The notes below the pieces were generated by a model. The model made no database searches. It was not told the origin of the DNA and saw only the letters and a list, made by a program, of their open reading frames with translations. 64,000 nt of DNA from Bartonella phoceensis (GTDB lineage: Bacteria > Pseudomonadota > Alphaproteobacteria > Rhizobiales > Rhizobiaceae). Positions 32,077-40,122 of the stretch are shown here, one piece after another. The stretch covers positions 1 through 64,000 of the forward strand of contig NZ_CADEAD010000004.1 in assembly GCF_902825145.1 (NCBI RefSeq), read 5' to 3'. Numbering within the stretch: the first letter of the stretch is position 1; the number at the start of each line of letters is the position of its first letter. A program made the position numbers and the translations under genes.

Positions 32077-32685
32077 CTAAGAAGCCATGAGGAGTTCTAT
32101 ACCAGATTCATTCATAGTTTTAAGCATTGTGTTAAGAGATCCGTTTAGATCAATACCAGCACAGGCGTTTAATGAAACACTGACTTTAAAGCCGCATTGT
32201 ATGGCATGAAGTGCAGAAAATCCGACACAAAAATCTGTTGCTAAGCCACACATGGCTAGTTTTGTGAAACCATGTTCTTTGAGGTAAACTTGTAAGCCTG
32301 TTGGTGTTTTTTGGTCATTTTCAAAAAAGGCAGAATAACTATCAATTTTTTTATTATAACCTTTTCGAAGGATAAGTTGTGCCTTTTCAACTTTGAGAGA
32401 TGTGTGAAGTTCCGCTCCTTTTGTTCCTTGTATGCAGTGATCAGGCCACAGTATTTGCGAACCATAGTCAAGATCGACAGTATCATAGGGCTTTTTATCA
32501 AGGTAGGAAGAAGCAAAGCTGCAGTGATTTTGGGGGTGCCAATCTTGGGTTAAAATGACATGATCAAAATGGTCTATGAGATTATTGACAACGGGTAAAA
32601 TGATATCACTTTGTGGTACTGCAAGTGCTCCACCTGGTAAAAAGTCATTTTGAACATCAATGACGATTAAAGCTTTTTTTTCCAT
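32077..32685 (-). CDS. pncA: Nicotinamidase
   Basis: 202 residues, isochorismatase-like fold. It deamidates nicotinamide to nicotinate for NAD salvage. The catalytic triad is visible: Asp in VIDVQNDFLPGG (about residue 10), Lys in LRKGYNKKIDSYSAF (about 108-112), and Cys in MCGLATDFCVGFSA (about 156). Metal ligands lie in TQDWHPQNHCSF (Asp and two His region). Length is normal. It is transcribed from the same strand as the unknown gene just upstream (46 bases), so they may share a transcript. Confidence 0.93.
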   Translation of the reverse strand: MEKKALIVIDVQNDFLPGGALAVPQSDIILPVVNNLIDHFDHVILTQDWHPQNHCSFASSYLDKKPYDTVDLDYGSQILWPDHCIQGTKGAELHTSLKVEKAQLILRKGYNKKIDSYSAFFENDQKTPTGLQVYLKEHGFTKLAMCGLATDFCVGFSALHAIQCGFKVSVSLNACAGIDLNGSLNTMLKTMNESGIELLMAS

Positions 32686-32731
32686 AAATATATTCCTGTA
32701 GGAGACTTACTTTTATGATACCTTTAAGAAG

Positions 32732-33268
32732 CTATATTTTCTCTTGAAGTTCTGAGATAATCTGGTGGATATTGGTATTATCGTTGTAATTATCAAGCCA
32801 AAAAAGAGGAATAGATAAGTTTTTACGATTTGCCTTATAGTTTTTTACGAATTGCAACCATTTCCCAATGGGAAGTGCACTGTAGTCACTCATTGCTACA
32901 TGTTGGTGTAACGCTTTCATGATTATCAAGCTTGGAACATCAGATCCCATACGGCGGCGGTCATTTTCTAAACGCAGCTTGAGCCACATTAATGCAAGGG
33001 GTGAAGTCCATTGTTTTCCATGGCATAAAATTGATGAAAAAAGGGAAGGATTTTTTACTGCGTAATGTAAAGCCCATAAAGCAAAGCAAGAAGGAGCATA
33101 GAGAATTGGTTTTCTTGATGTTACCATATTACATTGATAAGTTGGCTTAATACGGTAAAAGCATAATATTGTATCCGATACGGAAAAGAGAGGCAATGTT
33201 TGATAGTAGGTTTCAGGTATAGCTAAAAAAAATTTCTCTTTATTCTTTGAAGGAGCGTTTTTTTTCAT
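32732..33268 (-). CDS. Unrecognised protein upstream of pncA
   Basis: 178 residues from MKKNAPSKNKEKFF, chosen because AAGG lies 7 bases upstream; a GTG 38 codons earlier would add an unlikely leader. I do not recognise the family. The stretch SRKPILYAPSCFALWALHYAVKNPSLFSSILCHGKQW vaguely resembles the nucleophile-elbow region of an alpha/beta hydrolase in which the serine motif has been lost, followed by a helical cap and IGKWLQFVKNY. No signal peptide or membrane helix is evident. It is upstream of pncA on the same strand and divergent from ettA. It may be a shortened, degenerate hydrolase. Confidence 0.6.
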   Translation of the reverse strand: MKKNAPSKNKEKFFLAIPETYYQTLPLFSVSDTILCFYRIKPTYQCNMVTSRKPILYAPSCFALWALHYAVKNPSLFSSILCHGKQWTSPLALMWLKLRLENDRRRMGSDVPSLIIMKALHQHVAMSDYSALPIGKWLQFVKNYKANRKNLSIPLFWLDNYNDNTNIHQIISELQEKI

Positions 33269-33432
33269 TAAGAACCTTAGTAGGGCTTGTGAGATTAGAA
33301 GAAATGTATCAATATTACAGTGAGAAGCTTTTGATGTAACGTGAGTGCTCTGTACCGCATAGTGAAAAGAAAACAAAAGCACTCTTCTAAAAGTCCTAAC
33401 CTTTAGTATCGCACAAATATAAAGAGAAATTC

Positions 33433-35082
33433 ATGGCACGTCAATTTATCTATCATATGGCTGGGCTTAACAAGGCTTACGGCAATAAGAAAATTTTGGA
33501 AAATATCCATCTGTCTTTTTATCCAGATGCAAAGATCGGTATTTTAGGGCCGAATGGTGCAGGTAAGTCAACCATTTTACGTATTATGGCTGGGCTCGAT
33601 AAGGAATATACGGGAGAAGCATGGCTTTCTGAAGGAGCACGTTGTGGCTATCTTCCACAAGAGCCTATTCTTGATACAAATAAAGATGTGCAGGGCAATG
33701 TGATGGAAGGTGTTGCCGATAAACAGGCCATTGTTGAACGTTATAACGCGTTAATGATGAATTATAGTGAAGAAACAGCTGATGAAAGCGCACGTCTTCA
33801 AGATATTATCGACAGCCAGAATCTTTGGGATTTAGAAAGTCAAGTGGAAATGGCTATGGCTGCTCTTGGTTGTCCACCAGCCAACGAGAATGTAATGAAG
33901 CTTTCAGGGGGCGAGAAGCGGCGTATTGCACTCTGTAAATTACTTTTATCAAAACCTGATTTATTGCTTTTGGATGAACCAACAAACCATTTAGATGCCG
34001 AAACGACAGCGTGGCTTGAAAGGCATTTGCGTGAATATCCAGGTGCAGTGCTTTTGGTAACGCATGATCGTTATTTTCTCGATAATGTAACGGGTTGGAT
34101 TCTAGAAATAGATCGCGGTAAAGGTATTCCTTATGAGGGAAATTATTCTGCCTATTTGGGGGCAAAAGCGAAACGTTTGGCTCAGGAAGGTCGCGAAGAG
34201 GCTGCTCGTCAGCGTGCATTGTCACGTGAGCAAGAATGGATAGCTTCTAGCCCAAAAGGGCGGCAAGCAAAATCAAAGGCTCGGATTAAAGCTTATGATG
34301 AGTTAGTTCAGGCTGCACGTGAGCGTCGTCCTGGAGAAGCGCAAATCATTATTCCTATTGGAGAAAGATTGGGGCAGGTTGTCATTGAAGTTGATAATCT
34401 CTCTAAGGCATATGGTGAGCGTGTGTTAATTGATAGTCTCTCTTTTAAGCTTCCTGCTGGTGGCATTGTAGGAGTCATTGGTGCTAATGGTATGGGAAAG
34501 TCTACTTTGTTTAAAATGTTGACGGGGCAGGAACGGCCGGATTCAGGCCACATACGCATCGGGGAAACAGTGCATTTGAGTTATGTTGATCAAAGTCGCG
34601 ATTCGTTGGCGGGCGATAAGACGGTTTGGGAAGAGATTTCTGGTGGAAATGACATTATTAAATTAGGTAAATATGAAATGAATAGTCGCGCCTATTGCGG
34701 TGCGTTTAATTTCAAGGGTACAGATCAACAGCAAAAGGTTGCAAATTTATCAGGAGGCCAGCGTAATCGTGTACATTTGGCTAAACTTTTAAAGGAAGGA
34801 GGCAATGTTCTTCTCCTTGATGAACCAACAAATGACCTTGATACTGAAACACTCGGTGCATTGGAAGATGCATTGGAAAATTTTGCTGGTTGTGCAGTTA
34901 TTATATCGCACGATCGTATGTTTCTTGATCGATTGGCAACGCATATTTTGGCTTTTGAAGGTGATGGGCATGTCGAATGGTTTGAAGGTAATTTTGCTGA
35001 ATATGAGGCTGATAAAATCCGTCGTTTTGGTGCTGATTCTCTCAATCTGAAGCGTGTAAATTATAAGCCACTTACACGCTAA
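33433..35082 (+). CDS. ettA: ABC-F ATPase, energy-dependent translational throttle EttA
   Basis: 549 residues with two ABC cassettes and no membrane domain. Cassette 1: Walker A GPNGAGKST (about 41-49), signature LSGGEKRRIALCKLL, Walker B LLLLDEPTNHLD. Linker with the conserved charged arm and KSKARIKAYDELV. Cassette 2: GANGMGKST, LSGGQRNRVHLAKLL, VLLLDEPTNDLD, and ISHDRMFLDRLATHILAFEG. The length and the EGNYSAYLGAKAKRL linker match EttA, which binds the ribosomal E site and gates entry into elongation according to the ATP/ADP ratio. It stands alone. Confidence 0.93.
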   Translation: MARQFIYHMAGLNKAYGNKKILENIHLSFYPDAKIGILGPNGAGKSTILRIMAGLDKEYTGEAWLSEGARCGYLPQEPILDTNKDVQGNVMEGVADKQAIVERYNALMMNYSEETADESARLQDIIDSQNLWDLESQVEMAMAALGCPPANENVMKLSGGEKRRIALCKLLLSKPDLLLLDEPTNHLDAETTAWLERHLREYPGAVLLVTHDRYFLDNVTGWILEIDRGKGIPYEGNYSAYLGAKAKRLAQEGREEAARQRALSREQEWIASSPKGRQAKSKARIKAYDELVQAARERRPGEAQIIIPIGERLGQVVIEVDNLSKAYGERVLIDSLSFKLPAGGIVGVIGANGMGKSTLFKMLTGQERPDSGHIRIGETVHLSYVDQSRDSLAGDKTVWEEISGGNDIIKLGKYEMNSRAYCGAFNFKGTDQQQKVANLSGGQRNRVHLAKLLKEGGNVLLLDEPTNDLDTETLGALEDALENFAGCAVIISHDRMFLDRLATHILAFEGDGHVEWFEGNFAEYEADKIRRFGADSLNLKRVNYKPLTR

Positions 35083-35517
35083 AATTTCTTATTTCATTCG
35101 AACTCTATCTCAGAGAAGGGTGGTTGGTGTTATCTGCATTTTTAAATAGAGAGTATGTGCGATATATTGTAAATTTTTTACCGTTCTTAGGTAAAATAGA
35201 ATATAGAATTCTGATTATTTCTTTCACGTGATATGTTATCATATTTTATATTCTGTTGAATCGTCTAAATACTTATTCATCATCAAGTTAGTACAATGGA
35301 AAGCTCTAAGTTTTCATAGGCAGTTTTGCGTTTGCAATACAAGACTCTTCATTATGATTGGGAAAAATAGTGGGGGAGGGGGGAGGTGTTTGTTTCTCAG
35401 AAATTGCTTGTTTTCATATTATCAGAAAACAATAAGAATAGCAGTCATGCAACTCTATGCCTTCTTTTTGATTTTCTCTTCATGAGAATAGGTATTTAGC
35501 TGAGTTAGGGAGTATTG
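35083..35517. other. Gene-free stretch with a G-rich tract
   Basis: 435 bases between ettA and the ArsR-type gene. A G-rich tract near 35371-35386 (TGGGGGAGGGGGGAGG) is conspicuous in this AT-rich DNA. No terminator for ettA is obvious. Confidence 0.45.
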
Positions 35518-36456
35518 ATGAAAAAACTAGTAAGTTTGGATGCAACGATTGAGCTGCTGAAAACGATAGCAGAAGAAAATCGTTTGCGTATTCTAGCGCT
35601 GTTGTGTCGCGAAGATTTAAGGATTTCTGATTTTACTTTTATCCTTGGTCAGTCGCAATCGTGTGTTTCGCGGCATTTACGTTTATTGTATGAGGCATGG
35701 TTGATTACATGTTATCAGAAAGGGGGAGAGACTTATTTTAAGTTTTGTCATAGCTGTTGTTGTAAAGACATTATCATAGCTGTTGTTTCAGCTTTGCCAA
35801 AGCATGATGTGATATTAGCGTATGATTTGGCATGTTTGATGGATGTTAAAAAACAACACCAAAAAATGAGGAGAGAGAGTTTTTTACAAAATACAGCGCA
35901 ATGGGATGCATTACGGTTATCGTATATTGCAGATCACGTGGTGGAAAACGCTTTACTCGAAATTATTGGTGATAAACCATTTGAGACTATGCTGAGTGTT
36001 AGTATAGATAAAAGTTCTATCTTAAAATTGTTTTCAGATTTTTATAGATATGCGGTTGAAGTTATACTCGATAGCAATATTTTGCATCTCTCTGTTGGAG
36101 ATACAACTTTCGATTTGATCCTTTTTCATTGGGCTTTACATTTTCTCGAGGATCCTGAGATGGCTCTTTATGAGGTGGCTCGTATTTTGCGTCCTCATGG
36201 GTGTTTGCTGATTGTAGATTTTGTTGCACATGAAGTTGATTCTTTACATTCTAACCATACGCATATGCATCTTGGGTTTTCAGATTCACAAATAGAACAA
36301 TGGGTTAAAAATGCAGGGCTTGTTCTAGAACAGACAATTTGTCTTGCTCCTATGCAAAAGAAAAATAATGAGGATCTAGTGGTGACAATTTGGTTTGCAC
36401 GTGATCCGCGTCTATTGATAGATGATATTAAAGATAAAAAAGTAGATTTTGCATAA
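35518..36456 (+). CDS. ArsR-type regulator fused to a degenerate SAM-methyltransferase domain
   Basis: 312 residues from ATG at 35518, with GGGAG upstream. The ArsR winged helix covers residues 5-90 (ENRLRILALLCREDLRISDFTFILGQSQSCVSRHLRLLYEAWLI). The rest follows the methyltransferase domain of the ArsR-MTase regulators that stand before metF in Brucella and Rhizobium: FDLILFHWALHFLEDPEMALYEVARILRPHGCLLIVDFVAHE is well kept. The glycine-rich SAM motif (normally LDLGTGTGRML) is replaced by LSVSIDKSSILKL, and roughly 30-35 residues between it and the VGDTTFDL strand are missing. DNA binding is likely retained and SAM binding likely lost. metF is not downstream; the decayed island is. Confidence 0.85.
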   Translation: MKKLVSLDATIELLKTIAEENRLRILALLCREDLRISDFTFILGQSQSCVSRHLRLLYEAWLITCYQKGGETYFKFCHSCCCKDIIIAVVSALPKHDVILAYDLACLMDVKKQHQKMRRESFLQNTAQWDALRLSYIADHVVENALLEIIGDKPFETMLSVSIDKSSILKLFSDFYRYAVEVILDSNILHLSVGDTTFDLILFHWALHFLEDPEMALYEVARILRPHGCLLIVDFVAHEVDSLHSNHTHMHLGFSDSQIEQWVKNAGLVLEQTICLAPMQKKNNEDLVVTIWFARDPRLLIDDIKDKKVDFA

Positions 36457-36530
36457 TCATATTTGTTAACGTATTTCCTTCTCTGTCTTTTCTGAGTCAT
36501 TATGTAGCACTTGTATAAAACCAATGTTTA

Positions 36531-37694
36531 TTAGTGATTTGTGTTATTTATTACCTTAGCTCTATTATGAGTTTTACGTAACATTTCACAATTAGCCCTG
36601 TTGGTTGCTTCCCCTTTACTCCAAGCGGTCACATGATCTGTATCCATGTCGGCAAGTTTCCAAATTTTATTTTATTGGCATTGTCACTGATTGCATATAG
36701 CGGGCAGTTTGAAATACCATTCACTTCGGCATTGGCGGTTTGTTTGACATAGGTTGATTTTTTGATAGCTTCATTAAATGCTCTTACATCGAGTAATTTT
36801 TTATCCATCATATCGCCTTAATACATATTCAAAATTTCTTTACAGTTTTTGACATAAGGGTCTGCATATAGGGTTTTTACTTGCTCACTAATGGTTTGCA
36901 GATTGTAAGGTTTAGATTTGTAGGTTTCATATAGTCGCCCCCATTATAACCCCTGCATTTTTTTCTCAACAGTAGTAAAAATCCGTGATACCCAGTCAAT
37001 TACGGTATTAAAATAGGCTTTTCATCCGCTGATGTTGTCATTACTACAGCGATGACTCATACCGCCACCTGCATCGTTACGGCTGCCCCATTCAAGGGCG
37101 GTGGCTGAAGAGTCTTGGCGTAAAGCTGACCCTCGCACATAGCTCGCCCATTTGTTAATATGATGCCGTTTTGTTGCTAAATTCGGCTTTCGCTAGGGCT
37201 AAAAATTTTCCTGAATAGACAGCGTTAATAATTCTTGTTCATTGAGTGATACGCCTGCATGATGGTTTTAAACCAGTTTTTAATTTCGATTTCTTCACCA
37301 TTACACACATATACTAAAAGATTGGTTTTATTAATCGAAGCTTGCTGTTCAGGTGGTAGTAAGTTGAAATATTGCGGGGTCTTATTGTTATCCATGATGG
37401 CAAATTTGTTGCCAACAAATCGCCCGATACTGGTAATGTGTTGCTGTTCGTTTAATACCTCATAAATACCATTCCCTGTTTGGTTAAAATACGACAAGCC
37501 CCATGGGTAGCCTTTTAGGATAGATTCAACAATGGTAACATCACGTTGACCATCAGCGTAGATATAATTGCTTGGTATTCAGTTTGAATGGTAAGTTTGC
37601 CTGATAAGCAAAATAAACCTTTACCTTCAAATTCGTTGTAGGTAAATCCATGACAGATATCGGCAATGGTATGGGTCTTAAACGTGGTTTTCGT
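36531..37694 (-). pseudogene. DUF262/HNH nuclease (GmrSD-like), broken
   Basis: Joined frames give an almost complete DUF262-HNH protein. N-terminal: KTTFKTHTIADICHGFTYNE, FEGKGLFCLSGKLTIQTEYQ, frameshift near 37573, NYIYADGQRDVTIVESILKG, YFNQTGNGIYEVLNEQQHIT. Middle: AGVSLNEQELL, then several shifts. C-terminal: KKLLDVRAFNEAIKKSTYVKQ, then the HNH motif DHVTAWSKGEATNRANCEML with RKTHNRAK, stop at 36531-36533. The start codon position reads ACG after a good AAGGAT, suggesting an ATG-to-ACG change. The DUF262 NTPase motif, usually DGQQR, reads NEQQH. GmrSD-type enzymes cut modified DNA or act in restriction; this copy is inactive. Confidence 0.85.
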
Positions 37695-37706
37695 AAATTA
37701 TCCTTA

Positions 37707-38070
37707 TTATTTCCCTTCAGATGCTTCATCAGCGACAACGTTTAACATTAGTTGAATTATAGAAATACAATCAAAGGCATTTTTAATTTTAAATTTTCGC
37801 TATTTTGCGGTGTTAGACTTATTGAAATTATTTGACTACATAGAACTATAATATGATATCGTGTCATCAAGCATCATTTCTTTGGTAGCTCCACCGACAA
37901 AATAGACAGCCAAATCTCGTTTCAAAAATAAATTATCAGACAAAATATTGTTCACTTAAAAAATTAACTTTAGAAGCACTGTAATCTATACTACCTTTAT
38001 TATTTTTAACGAACTGTCCGTTACTGTAATTAAGACTAAAAAGAAAACGCAAATAAAAATCTTTATCCAT
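37707..38070 (-). pseudogene. Unrecognised small gene of the island (ORF3), decayed
   Basis: ATG at 38070 opens MDKDFYLRFLFSLNYSNGQF, continues to KVNFLSEQ, then shifts frame near 37950 into LSDNLFLKRDLAVYFVGGATKEMMLDD, and after two stops ends NVVADEASEGK at 37707-37709. It abuts ORF2 (2 bases) and lies 12 bases before the DUF262/HNH start, so it belonged to the same operon. I do not recognise the protein. Confidence 0.45.
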
Positions 38071-38072
38071 TT

Positions 38073-38309
38073 CTATAATTTTAACATGGTTAGTATACGT
38101 ACTAATATATCAAAATCTTTTAGTATATCCTCTGCTATCGGTTTAAATGGAAAAGAGGAGCGTATCTTTACTGTTTTTACGGCTTGATGTTCACTATCTG
38201 ATTGGTTTTTCCATCTTTTGATAATCTTTATATCAACTTGATCGATAGAATTATTTGAACTATCTATTTGTATAGAAACATTTTTACTTATATTGTAGCG
38301 ATTAAGCAT
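38073..38309 (-). CDS. Unrecognised small protein of the island (ORF2)
   Basis: 78 residues: MLNRYNISKNVSIQIDSSNN, a basic middle (IIKRWKNQSDSEHQAVKTVK) and PIAEDILKDFDILVRIL. No motif recognised. It is tightly spaced with ORF3 and in line with the methyltransferase gene. It is still open, but as part of a decaying operon it may be a fragment of a longer ancestral gene. Confidence 0.4.
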   Translation of the reverse strand: MLNRYNISKNVSIQIDSSNNSIDQVDIKIIKRWKNQSDSEHQAVKTVKIRSSFPFKPIAEDILKDFDILVRILTMLKL

Positions 38310-38371
38310 AGCATAGTAAAGTATAATTGCTTAGTAATAAGGCTACACAAGCCTTTTAACTGAATTTCTCT

Positions 38372-38590
38372 TCAGTTTTTTGTATCACCTGACGAATTAG
38401 CGGAATTAAAATTTATATTGCTTAAATGCTTTTTTACGATTTCAACGATATTTTGAGGATTTTGATTATCAGGTGTAAACACAATACGCTGCACTCTAAA
38501 TGGTAGATTCTTGAAATAATTACATTGGATCGTGTGATTATTGTCAAATAGCATTTTCCCATCATTATAATCTATATATTCAATATACAA
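38372..38590 (-). CDS. Unrecognised small protein of the island (ORF1)
   Basis: 72 residues starting MYIEYIDYNDGKMLFDNNHT, 13 bases after the stop of the methyltransferase gene on the same strand. It contains QRIVFTPDNQNPQNIVEIVKKHL, which looks like a strand-helix unit of a globular protein. Not recognised. Its open frame and close spacing suggest it was co-transcribed with the methyltransferase. Confidence 0.4.
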   Translation of the reverse strand: MYIEYIDYNDGKMLFDNNHTIQCNYFKNLPFRVQRIVFTPDNQNPQNIVEIVKKHLSNINFNSANSSGDTKN

Positions 38591-38603
38591 TTAAGCACTC
38601 TCA

Positions 38604-39722
38604 TTATTCTGCTTGTATGAGGATTCGTGAGTACATTCGATTACCCTTAATATAAGCACGGTCTAGCTTACCATTCCAATCGGCAACAGCTAAATTACTT
38701 AATAATCCATTTTTGACATCTAAATCCATATCAATAATTTTAAATTGTTCAGGGTTGTGTTTGTCTAAAAAGCTAATAGGCACACCCATAATACCTTTAT
38801 AATCGCTTGGTGTAGCGATAGTTACGGGTATCTCAATGGCGTTGTAATTATCGTATTTTTGATAAGCATTTTTTCCTTAAATTTTCTTATTAAATTTAAG
38901 ATTTTCTGCCATTGTCATCAGTTGCAAGGGTTGATGTCGTCTACCATGGTCGATATTTGTAAACCAACGAATGCCTTTTACGCGAATATATTTATTCCCC
39001 TCGTCATCAATTCTGAAACCTGCCGCTTCAAGTGAGTAGCTTTCAGGCACTCTAAACTCTCTATCACCACTATTAATAGTTGCACCTAACCCTGCTTCAT
39101 TATTTTTAATGAGCGAAAATATGTCTTTACAAGTAATGGCGTTCATATTTCCAATAATGGAAAATGGTTTATCTACTTCCACTATCCATGCCAAAAACTC
39201 ACGAAATAGCGAAAAGGGTGGATTAATGATAATCATATCCGCTTCATCTCGTAAGGCTTTGATTTCATCTGTTTTAAAATCCCCTGTGCCATTAAGGTAA
39301 TGCCATTGCAAATCCTTAATATAGACTTTGCCGTCATGGTTACTGTCTTGATCAAGGATGAATATTTTACCCTGTTTTACCGATTTGTCTTTGTCATAAT
39401 TCGGGTTTTGAGTTTAAAATAAAGATGGCTGATAATCAGTTTGTAAATCTTTACTGGTATGTGCGTAACTGGTGCTAATGAGTTTTTTTAAGCCAAATCG
39501 TTCAAAATTTTGAGCGAAATACTTGGTAAAGTTGCTCCAATCGGGATCGTCACATGGTAGAAAGACAATTTGACCTCGAAAGACGTTAGCGTCATAATCA
39601 AGGTAGGCTTGCATTTCCTTTTCAATATCGTTGTATTGTGTGTAAAATTCGTCCTTTTTAGCATTTTTGGCTTTAGATAAGCCACTATTTTTACTTTCAA
39701 GATGTGCGTCATTATTAAACAT
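38604..39722 (-). pseudogene. EcoRI-type adenine DNA methyltransferase with two in-frame stops
   Basis: 373 codons in one frame, interrupted only by TAA at 39414-39416 and TAA at 38877-38879. The three parts read as one protein: KNAKKDEFYTQYNDIEKEMQ and FLPCDDPDWSNFTKYFAQNF at the N terminus as in M.EcoRI; KQGKIFILDQDSNHDGKVYI and ADMIIINPPFSLFREFLAW (catalytic NPPF, motif IV) with FSIIGNMNAITCKDIF in the middle; RRHQPLQLMTMAENLKFNKK[stop]GKNAYQKYDNYNAIE and GVPISFLDKHNPEQFKI at the C terminus. The family methylates adenine in the EcoRI-like recognition site. No EcoRI-type endonuclease is adjacent. Absence of frameshifts suggests recent inactivation or selection until recently. Confidence 0.9.
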
Positions 39723-39776
39723 ATAAAAACCTTCTCACGAAGATCAACGCAAAACTATCGTTTATAAAAAATGTTG

Positions 39777-40022
39777 TTAAATCAAACGAATTTCATTGCA
39801 CCCAATCGCAGTCAAAATTTGCAACATAAAATCCGCCCCAAAAGCCCCACGAGAAATCTTATTACTAAGATTCTGTGGGGTTTCCTCAATACCTAAGTCT
39901 TTTAACTTTTTTGCCACATCAGCATAGCTAAGGTTTCTAAGGACAATTTCCGCTTTAACAATGCCTTTGGCTTTATTTCGCCATTCATCGCTCTTTAAGT
40001 GTTTCATATCGTATTTTCTCAC
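39777..40022 (-). CDS. Small DNA-binding-like protein (DUF6471 type)
   Basis: 81 residues, or 77 from MKHLKSDEWRNKAKGIVKAE. The sequence reads as an XRE-like helix-turn-helix of the DUF6471 group: LRNLSYADVAKKLKDLGIEETPQNLSNKISRGAFGADFMLQILTAIG. It is intact, unlike its neighbours. Upstream lie two inverted repeats with related half-sites that could be its operators. It would be the first gene of the minus-strand operon leading into the methyltransferase (54 bases away), a place where restriction-modification clusters often carry a control protein. Confidence 0.7.
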   Translation of the reverse strand: MRKYDMKHLKSDEWRNKAKGIVKAEIVLRNLSYADVAKKLKDLGIEETPQNLSNKISRGAFGADFMLQILTAIGCNEIRLI

Positions 40023-40033
40023 TATTTAAAACA

Positions 40034-40109
40034 TATAATCATTATAAAAGATTATAGACCTATCGTAAAAATTTGTTATAAGGCGTATAATCATCACAAA
40101 CGATGATTA
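40034..40109. promoter_or_regulatory. Pair of inverted repeats upstream of the DUF6471-type gene
   Basis: TATAATC (40034-40040) faces GATTATA (40050-40056), and TAATCATC (40088-40095) faces GATGATTA (40102-40109). Both dyads share TAATC/GATTA half-sites. They lie 11-87 bases upstream of the minus-strand start, the right place for repressor or control-protein binding. Confidence 0.4.
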
Positions 40110-40122
40110 ACAGGCTTAAATT

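Noticed and set aside
35364..35387. G-rich tract as a possible quadruplex
   Set aside because: Runs are not arranged as four separated G-triplets with suitable loops; noted only as composition.
36629..36811. 60-codon minus-strand ORF taken as an independent gene
   Set aside because: It is an internal piece of the broken DUF262/HNH gene.
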